Shown one piece after another: positions 56,014 to 64,000 of a stretch of 64,000 nt of DNA. The stretch comes from Sphingomonas sp. Leaf34 (GTDB lineage: Bacteria; Pseudomonadota; Alphaproteobacteria; Sphingomonadales; Sphingomonadaceae). The notes under the pieces were generated by a model that searched no databases, was not told the DNA's origin, and saw only the letters and a list, made by a program, of their open reading frames with translations. The translations under genes were made by a program, and so were the position numbers. The stretch lies in the NCBI RefSeq assembly GCF_001421805.1, contig NZ_LMLC01000003.1, positions 496,236-560,235 on the forward strand, written 5' to 3'. Within the stretch, counting starts at the first letter, position 1. Each line of letters starts with the position of its first letter.

Positions 56014-56244
56014 ATGAGCAAGCTCCACCTCGTATTCGGCGGCCGCGTCAGCGACCCGCGCACCCTGGATTTCAACGATTTGAGCAAGATCGAATTCGTC
56101 GGCGTATTCCCCGACTATGCCAGCGCCGAAAAGGCCTGGCGTGCTGCAGCGCAGCGCACGGTCGATGATGCCGAGATGAAGTTCGTGGTCGTGCACCTGC
56201 ACCGGATGCTCGAGCCGACGCTGCCGGGCCAGACCGCAGCGTAA
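56014..56244 (+). CDS. DUF4170 family small protein
   Basis: A 76-residue soluble protein with the DUF4170 pattern: KLHLVFGGRVSDP, then FVGVFPDYASAEKAWRAAAQRTVDDAEMKFVVVHLHRML. It is widespread in Alphaproteobacteria and of unknown function. It stands alone, followed by a long inverted repeat. Confidence 0.8.
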   Translation: MSKLHLVFGGRVSDPRTLDFNDLSKIEFVGVFPDYASAEKAWRAAAQRTVDDAEMKFVVVHLHRMLEPTLPGQTAA

Positions 56245-56290
56245 ATGATCCGCGTCGTGCGACCGACGCATACGCAACCATCCCCCCTCG

Positions 56291-56372
56291 CGTCATCCTG
56301 ACGAAAGTCAGGACCCAGAGCCAAGAGCGGCATCGCCTGTAATCCCGGGTCCTGACTTTCGTCAGGATGACG
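56291..56372. repeat. 82-nt inverted repeat with perfect 26-nt arms
   Basis: Left arm 56291-56316 (CGTCATCCTGACGAAAGTCA...) and right arm 56347-56372 are exact reverse complements over 26 nt; the 30-nt spacer holds no gene. Each arm also contains a smaller palindrome around CTGACGAAAGTCAG. It lies between convergent genes and can serve as terminator. The outer GTCATCCTG motif is shared with the hairpin at 45653. Confidence 0.85.
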
Positions 56373-56419
56373 TGAGCACTGGGGCCGACGGCCGTGCTTA
56401 AACGACCGCGAACTGCCCC

Positions 56420-57070
56420 TCAAGCCTGCCGGTAACGCCACAGCAACAGCGGTCGTGCGAGCACCAGCCCAGCCAGGAACCCGCCAATATGCGCGCCGAT
56501 CGCGATCGGCCCGCTCGCGCCGACGGACGCGCCAAACCCGGCCAGCCCCATCAGCAACTGGATCCCGATCCAGGCCGCCGCGAGCCAGACGACATGCACG
56601 ACGCCAGCCGGCACCGGCCCGATTGCCTTGGCGCGACGCTCGCCATAGAGCAGCGCGTACGCGCCAACGACCGCCGAGATCGCGCCACTGGCCCCGATCA
56701 TCGGCGAAACGGACTCAGGCCCAAACGCCCAGTGCCCCGCCGCCGCCGCATACGCGCCAAGCACATACAGCACCACCAACCCGACAGCCCCTAACGCCCG
56801 CTCGACGAACTGCCCGCAATAGACCAGCATCACGAGGTTCAGCGCGATGTGCGCCCAGCCGCCATGGATCAACGTCGCGGTCAACGGCGTCGCCCAGGCG
56901 GGGATCACGAACATATGGTCGCTCGGAATACCGAGCTCGGTCGTCCGCAGCGGAATGAACCCGGCGTTCACCGCCCAATAGGGCAGCGACCCGCTCAGCA
57001 CCAGAAATCCCGAGACGATGACCGTCACGATCGTGATGATCGCCGTCGCCCGCGTCTCGAAAAACGTCAT
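56420..57070 (-). CDS. Rhomboid-family intramembrane serine protease
   Basis: A 216-residue protein with about six membrane helices. It has HGGWAHIALNLVML (conserved HxxxN), the catalytic Ser in IGASGAIS and the His in IGAHIGGFLAGL. Rhomboids cleave membrane-spanning helices. Ten nt-scale spacing (4 nt) after greA in the same direction indicates a shared transcript. Confidence 0.9.
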   Translation of the reverse strand: MTFFETRATAIITIVTVIVSGFLVLSGSLPYWAVNAGFIPLRTTELGIPSDHMFVIPAWATPLTATLIHGGWAHIALNLVMLVYCGQFVERALGAVGLVVLYVLGAYAAAAGHWAFGPESVSPMIGASGAISAVVGAYALLYGERRAKAIGPVPAGVVHVVWLAAAWIGIQLLMGLAGFGASVGASGPIAIGAHIGGFLAGLVLARPLLLWRYRQA

Positions 57071-57074
57071 GGGT

Positions 57075-57551
57075 TCAGATGAACTCGATCTTGGAGACGA
57101 CGTAGTAACGCTCGCCGGCGGGCACCGTGACCTCGACCTCTTCGTCGAGCTTGCGCCCGATCAACCCGCGACCCAGCGGCGAGTTGTACGAGATACGGCC
57201 CGTCTTGGCGTTCGCTTCGGTCTGGCCGACGATCTGGTACTTGATCGGCTTGTCGTTCTCGTCGAGCAGCGTCACCGTTGCGCCGAACACGACCTTGTCG
57301 CCCGACAGGTCCTTCGGATCGATGATCTGCGCACGGGACAGCTTGTCCTCGATGTCGGAGATCGATGCCTCGACCTGCCCCTGGCGCTCCTTGGCCGCAT
57401 GATATTCCGCGTTCTCGCTCAGGTCGCCATGCGCGCGCGCCTCTTCGATCGCGTCGACGATCGTCGGACGTTCGGCCTTCAGGCGCTTGAGATCCGCGGT
57501 CAGCGTCTCATAGCCTTCCTGAAGCATCGGCATCTTTTCGACGGTCGCCAT
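57075..57551 (-). CDS. greA: Transcription elongation factor GreA
   Basis: A 158-residue GreA. The N-terminal coiled coil carries the acidic tip ([20 protein letters not shown]), and the C-terminal FKBP-like domain reads [27 protein letters not shown]. It rescues backtracked RNA polymerase by stimulating transcript cleavage. Start at ATG 57551 (MATVEKMPM). It lies 75 nt downstream of carB in the same direction, part of carA-orf-carB-greA-rhomboid. Confidence 0.97.
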   Translation of the reverse strand: MATVEKMPMLQEGYETLTADLKRLKAERPTIVDAIEEARAHGDLSENAEYHAAKERQGQVEASISDIEDKLSRAQIIDPKDLSGDKVVFGATVTLLDENDKPIKYQIVGQTEANAKTGRISYNSPLGRGLIGRKLDEEVEVTVPAGERYYVVSKIEFI

Positions 57552-57626
57552 TATCTCGTCCCCAAATCCATTTCCCCGCGCGGGGCCCTGTACCAGCCCC
57601 GCCCACACATCACGCTCATGTCGGGA

Positions 57627-60959
<3,333 letters not shown>

Positions 60960-60960
60960 C

Positions 60961-61368
60961 TTATTTTCTACCGAGAGCGATGATTGAGATAATTAGGGCG
61001 GCGATGGAAGTCAGCGTTGCAAGGACAGTTGCTACTGCGCTGACGGCGTTCCAATTTACGAGCTTTAAGCGACCACGTAATCGCGAAGCCTCGCGTGTCT
61101 CCAAGATAGATTTCGTCCGGATTTTCGCCTTGTCGCTAGGCGTAAAGTGATAGCGCACAAGATTATCGGATGTCTCCTCGATGACCCGTCCATAACCCCC
61201 CGCCTGCCAAAGTTTCAGCAGCTTACCGAGGTCGGCCACCGACAAATTCTGAGCAGCCTCCATTCGGGCGACATCGATAGTCATTCTTCCGTCACGCTGT
61301 GCCTCGCCAACGAGCTGAACAAGGAGGTCCTCCCTCCGTCGTTCCGCTAAAGAGCGAAGCCGGTTCAC
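60961..61368 (-). CDS. Unknown small membrane protein encoded between carA and carB
   Basis: A 135-residue protein I do not recognise. The N-terminal 95 residues look soluble and mixed helical ([20 protein letters not shown], then a winged-helix-like [19 protein letters not shown]). The C-terminus is one hydrophobic helix ([20 protein letters not shown]). GTG 61368 overlaps the carA stop by one base (TAGTG), and its TAA is one base from the carB ATG, so it is fully coupled within the operon. GC is about 54% by hand count, visibly below its neighbours, suggesting recent acquisition. Confidence 0.7.
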   Translation of the reverse strand: MNRLRSLAERRREDLLVQLVGEAQRDGRMTIDVARMEAAQNLSVADLGKLLKLWQAGGYGRVIEETSDNLVRYHFTPSDKAKIRTKSILETREASRLRGRLKLVNWNAVSAVATVLATLTSIAALIISIIALGRK

Positions 61369-62639
61369 TAGGCGAGCATCCCCACGAACCGCTCGAACAG
61401 GTACAGACTATCCTGCGGCCCTGGGCTCGCCTCAGGATGATACTGCACCGAAAACGCCGGCTTGTCGGTCAGCTCCAGCCCCGCATTCGACCCGTCGAAC
61501 AGCGATACATGAGTCTCGCGGACGTTCGCCGGCAGGCTGTCGCGCTCGACCGCGAAGCCGTGGTTCATGCTGGTGATCTCGACCGCGCCGTCGCTGAGCC
61601 GCTTGACCGGATGGTTGGCGCCGCGGTGGCCCTGGAACATCTTGGTCGTGGTCGCGCCGACCGCGAGGCCGAGCAGCTGGTGGCCGAGGCAGATGCCGAA
61701 CAGCGGCTTGCCCGTCTCGAGCAGCTCGCGGATCACCGGTACCGCGTATTCGCCGGTCGCGGCGGGATCGCCGGGGCCGTTCGACAGGAAGATGCCGTCG
61801 GGATTGAGCGCCATCACCTGCTCGAAGCTGGCGGTGGCGGGCACGACGGACACCTTCGCGCCCGCCGCGACGAGGTTGCGGAAGATGTTGCGCTTCGAGC
61901 CGTAGTCGATCGCGACGACATGGGGTCTCTCGACTTCGCTCGAGACGAACGGCTGGGGGGACGTTTCCGATTGGAGAGCGAGGCCATCACCCCCCTCCCC
62001 GTTCGTCTCGAGCGAAGTCGAGAGACCGCTCTCCCCATACCCAAACCCAAGCCGCCACGTGCCGCCGGGGCCCTTGTCGCCCCAGCCATAATGCATCTCG
62101 GTCGACACATCCTTGGCGAGGTCCATGCCCTCCAGCCCCGGCCAGCCCTGCGCCATCGCCAGCAGCGCAGCCACGTCGAACTCGCCGCTCGCCGAATGCG
62201 CGATCACGCCGTTGGGCGCGCCCGCCACCCGGATCCGCCGCGTCAGCGCGCGCGTGTCGATCCCCGACAGGCCGATCCGCGCATGCCGCTTCATCCAGCC
62301 ATCGAGTCCCTCGACGGCGCGGAAGCTCGACGGCTCCGTCACGTCCTCGCGGACGATGATGCCCAGAGCGTGCGGGTCGTCCGCCTCGATATCGTCGGGG
62401 TTCGCGCCGACGTTGCCGATATGCGGGAAGGTGAAGCAGATCATCTGCCCGGCGAAGGACGGATCGGTCAGCACCTCCTGATAGCCGGTCATCGCGGTGT
62501 GGAAACACACTTCGCCGACCGCCTGGCCTTCCGCGCCGAACCCGCGCCCCCAGATCACGTCGCCATTGGCGAGCACGAGCACGCCGGTGGCGCCCGCGGG
62601 CTTTGCCGAAGACATGGGTGTAGGCTGGGCGTCGGCCAT
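61368..62639 (-). CDS. carA: Carbamoyl-phosphate synthase, small (glutaminase) subunit, with repeat-derived insert
   Basis: A CarA of about 423 residues supplying ammonia from glutamine to CarB. The class I glutaminase domain has the Cys nucleophile in LFGICLGHQ (near residue 317) and the His/Glu pair in VQYHPEASPGP. The N-terminal domain (VLVLANGDVIWGRGFGAEG, FTAMTGYQEVLTDPS-type block) is normal. About 35 extra residues (near 204-239) lie between GFGYG and HVVAIDYGSKRN; they are encoded by a palindromic element. ATG 62639 is used; GTG 62651 is possible. Confidence 0.95.
   Translation of the reverse strand: MADAQPTPMSSAKPAGATGVLVLANGDVIWGRGFGAEGQAVGEVCFHTAMTGYQEVLTDPSFAGQMICFTFPHIGNVGANPDDIEADDPHALGIIVREDVTEPSSFRAVEGLDGWMKRHARIGLSGIDTRALTRRIRVAGAPNGVIAHSASGEFDVAALLAMAQGWPGLEGMDLAKDVSTEMHYGWGDKGPGGTWRLGFGYGESGLSTSLETNGEGGDGLALQSETSPQPFVSSEVERPHVVAIDYGSKRNIFRNLVAAGAKVSVVPATASFEQVMALNPDGIFLSNGPGDPAATGEYAVPVIRELLETGKPLFGICLGHQLLGLAVGATTTKMFQGHRGANHPVKRLSDGAVEITSMNHGFAVERDSLPANVRETHVSLFDGSNAGLELTDKPAFSVQYHPEASPGPQDSLYLFERFVGMLA
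61924..62027. repeat. 104-nt palindromic element inside the carA coding region
   Basis: Arms 61924-61952 and 61999-62027 are exact reverse complements over 29 nt (core CTCTCGACTTCGCTCGAGAC), with a 46-nt spacer. Translated in the carA frame the arms give LSTSLETNG and PFVSSEVERP, peptides I have seen as recurrent insertions in sphingomonad proteins. The frame is kept across it. Confidence 0.85.
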
Positions 62640-62779
62640 CAGGCTGGGCACTCTCTTTACGTTGACGATGTCGCTAAGTGGTGTCCGCTAAGGCCGGCGT
62701 GCCGCAGCGTCAATCTGTTAAACGGGCGGCGGACGCGCTATCCCGTCGGGCTATCCCGAACCGCCTGAAAGACCAGTAC

Positions 62780-63232
62780 ATGATTCGCGACGACATCAAG
62801 GCTGCGCAGCTGACCGCCATGAAGGCCGGCGACAAGCAGAGCCGCAACGCTATCTCGTTGATCCAGGCCGCGATCAAGAACCGCGACATCGAAGCGCGCA
62901 CCGGCAAGGCCCCCGAGAGCGACGACGCGCTGGTCGTCGAGGTGCTCCAGAAGATGGTCAAGCAGCGCCGCGAGTCGATCGAGATGTTTTCGAACGGCGG
63001 CCGCCAGGAGCTCGCCGACGCGGAGTCGGCCGAGGTCGCCGTGATCGAACGCTTCCTCCCCGCGCAGCTGAGCGAGGCGGAGACGACCGCGGCGATCCTC
63101 AAGATCAAGGACGAACTCGGCGCGACCGGCATGAAGGACATGGGCCGCGTGATGGCCGAACTGAAGGCGCGCCACGCGAGCGAGCTCGACATGAGCAAGG
63201 CGAGCGGGCTGGTGAAGGCCGCGCTCTCGTAA
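62780..63232 (+). CDS. GatB/YqeY domain protein
   Basis: A 150-residue YqeY protein (MIRDDIKAAQLTAMKAGDK..., KQRRESIEMFSNGGRQELADAE, then IERFLPAQLSEAE and the tail MGRVMAELKAR). The domain is the tRNA-binding tail found in GatB. Stand-alone versions may act in tRNA quality control. ATG 62780 is chosen over the open upstream frame. It diverges from carA and precedes dnaG with one gene between, a common sphingomonad order. Confidence 0.9.
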   Translation: MIRDDIKAAQLTAMKAGDKQSRNAISLIQAAIKNRDIEARTGKAPESDDALVVEVLQKMVKQRRESIEMFSNGGRQELADAESAEVAVIERFLPAQLSEAETTAAILKIKDELGATGMKDMGRVMAELKARHASELDMSKASGLVKAALS

Positions 63233-63237
63233 CTTCT

Positions 63238-63275
63238 GCTCCCCTCCCGCTCGCGGGAGGGGTCGGGGGAGGGCA
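63238..63275. repeat. Palindromic repeat, family D copy 1
   Basis: CCCCTCCCGCTCGCGGGAGG forms a hairpin and is followed by GGTCGGGGGAGGGC. The same unit recurs at 63690-63720. It lies just after the YqeY stop and may act as terminator. Confidence 0.65.
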
Positions 63276-63297
63276 GCGCCACAAAGGAGACGGAGCA

Positions 63298-63765
63298 TTG
63301 GAACAACGCACCCGCATCCGAGCCCTCCGCGCCACCCCCACCCGCGCCGAAAGCGCGCTATGGCAACACCTCGCCGCGCGCCGGACGTCCGGCGTCAGGT
63401 TCAACCGCCAGGTCCCGATCGGCCCGTTCATCTGCGACTTCGTAGCGCGCGGGCCCCGGCTCGTGATAGAGATCGACGGCGGTCTGCATGGCTGGCAATC
63501 CGACGACGATGCACGCCGGACGCGCTTCATCGAACAACAAGGCTACCGCGTGATCCGGTTCTGGAACAACGACGTACTGGAGCGGACGGAGGGCGTGGTG
63601 GCCGAGATCACGCGCGCGCTCGCGGAACGCCCCTCCCCTAACCCCTCCCGCAAGCGGGAGGGGAATTCGGTCGAACCTCTTCTACTCCCCTCCCGCTCGC
63701 GGGAGGGGTCGGGGGAGGGCATGGCCGCACACGCCACGCCGGAAAAAGCCACCCCATGGCGCTAA
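63298..63765 (+). CDS. DUF559 endonuclease-like protein with repeat-derived C-terminus
   Basis: A 155-residue protein. Residues 1-110 are a DUF559 (Vsr/restriction-endonuclease-like) domain: LRATPTRAESALWQHL, FNRQVPIGPFICDFVA, LVIEIDGGLHG (catalytic Asp/Glu) and GYRVIRFWNNDVL. The remaining residues (about 111-141, PSPNPSRKREG... LPSRSREGSGEG) are translation of the repeat at 63630-63720. The start is TTG 63298 with AAGGAG upstream. The stop overlaps dnaG by 10 nt. Cellular role unknown. Confidence 0.82.
   Translation: MEQRTRIRALRATPTRAESALWQHLAARRTSGVRFNRQVPIGPFICDFVARGPRLVIEIDGGLHGWQSDDDARRTRFIEQQGYRVIRFWNNDVLERTEGVVAEITRALAERPSPNPSRKREGNSVEPLLLPSRSREGSGEGMAAHATPEKATPWR
63630..63720. repeat. 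Palindromic repeat, family D copy 2, translated inside the DUF559 gene
   Basis: Two hairpins, CCCTCCCGCAAGCGGGAGGG and CCCCTCCCGCTCGCGGGAGG, are joined by 25-30 nt, followed by GGTCGGGGGAGGGC as at 63238. It supplies the C-terminal codons of the DUF559 protein. Confidence 0.7.
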
Positions 63766-64000
63766 CCCCACAATTCCTCGACGAACTCCGCGCCCGCACC
63801 TCGCTCAGCGCCCTCGTCGGCAAGACCACCAAGCTCACCAAGGCCGGGCGCGAGCACAAGGGCTGCTGCCCGTTCCACAACGAGAAGACGCCGTCCTTCT
63901 ACGTCAACGACGACAAGGGCTTCTACCACTGCTTCGGCTGCTCAGCCCATGGCGACGCGATCAAGTGGATGACCGACCAGCGCGGCCTCCCCTTCATGGA
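63756..64000 (+). CDS. dnaG: DNA primase DnaG (5' part, runs off the window)
   Basis: The first 81 codons of DnaG, which makes RNA primers for replication. The CHC2 zinc-binding module is clear: GCCPFHNEKTPSF and YHCFGCSAHGDAIKW, with Cys38, His41, Cys59 and Cys62 as likely ligands. It starts at ATG 63756, 10 nt before the DUF559 stop. The catalytic TOPRIM domain is outside the window. Confidence 0.95.
   Translation, partial: MALTPQFLDELRARTSLSALVGKTTKLTKAGREHKGCCPFHNEKTPSFYVNDDKGFYHCFGCSAHGDAIKWMTDQRGLPFM

Overview
The window looks like a chromosomal segment of a sphingomonad (Alphaproteobacteria, Sphingomonas or a close relative). The evidence is high GC with strong third-position GC, many ATGA/GTGA overlaps, a FecI/FecR/TonB-receptor cassette, UrcA, DUF4170 and DUF3618 proteins, EcfG-type stress promoters, a Caulobacter-type xylose pathway and many short palindromic intergenic repeats. 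No rRNA, tRNA, CRISPR array, prophage or complete insertion sequence was seen.

Region 1 (1-7.2 kb) is mostly housekeeping: the tail of a general-stress flavin-binding-type protein, an intracellular PHB depolymerase, an ABC exporter, a TfoX-like protein, a saccharopine-dehydrogenase-like reductase and RNase R.

Region 2 (7.3-30.9 kb) is a large xylan/xylose utilisation locus. It holds two regulators (GntR/FadR type and LacI type), two sugar MFS transporters, a mutarotase, secreted xylanolytic enzymes (GH3 with a PA14 insert, GH43, an alpha/beta esterase, a SASA esterase), most of the oxidative Weimberg pathway (xylose dehydrogenase, xylonolactonase, xylonate dehydratase, 2-keto-3-deoxyxylonate dehydratase) and also the isomerase pathway (XylA, xylulokinase). 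The last Weimberg enzyme, alpha-ketoglutarate semialdehyde dehydrogenase, is not in the window. Four near-identical LacI-type operators tie the esterase, the xylX operon, a dehydratase/transporter operon and the GH43-xylB-xylA operon into one regulon. Two genes here are broken: a GH43 pseudogene with at least four lesions, and a second pentonate dehydratase that lost its N-terminal catalytic half by an in-frame deletion.

Region 3 (30.9-42.1 kb) holds an endonuclease/exonuclease/phosphatase-family secreted protein; a divergent envelope-type module (membrane protein plus DUF2141 one way, DUF2334 deacetylase, glycosyltransferase and a tiny membrane protein the other way); a FecI-FecR-TonB receptor system; a Pit phosphate transporter with a clear PHO box; and an UrcA protein.

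Region 4 (42.3-57.6 kb) holds a UvrD/PcrA helicase, small exported proteins, a prolyl oligopeptidase, an MFS exporter, a DUF885 lipoprotein, an alpha/beta hydrolase, FtsB, enolase, a YqjD/YqjE-like stress membrane cluster, a rhomboid protease and GreA.

Region 5 (57.6-64 kb) holds carA and carB separated by a lower-GC (about 54% by hand count) small membrane-protein gene. carA itself carries a 104-nt palindromic element translated in frame. Then follow a YqeY protein, a DUF559 protein whose C-terminus is made from an intergenic repeat, and the start of dnaG. The most notable observations are the carA insertion, the gene between carA and carB, the LacI regulon with its decaying dehydratase copy, and the PHO box on pit.
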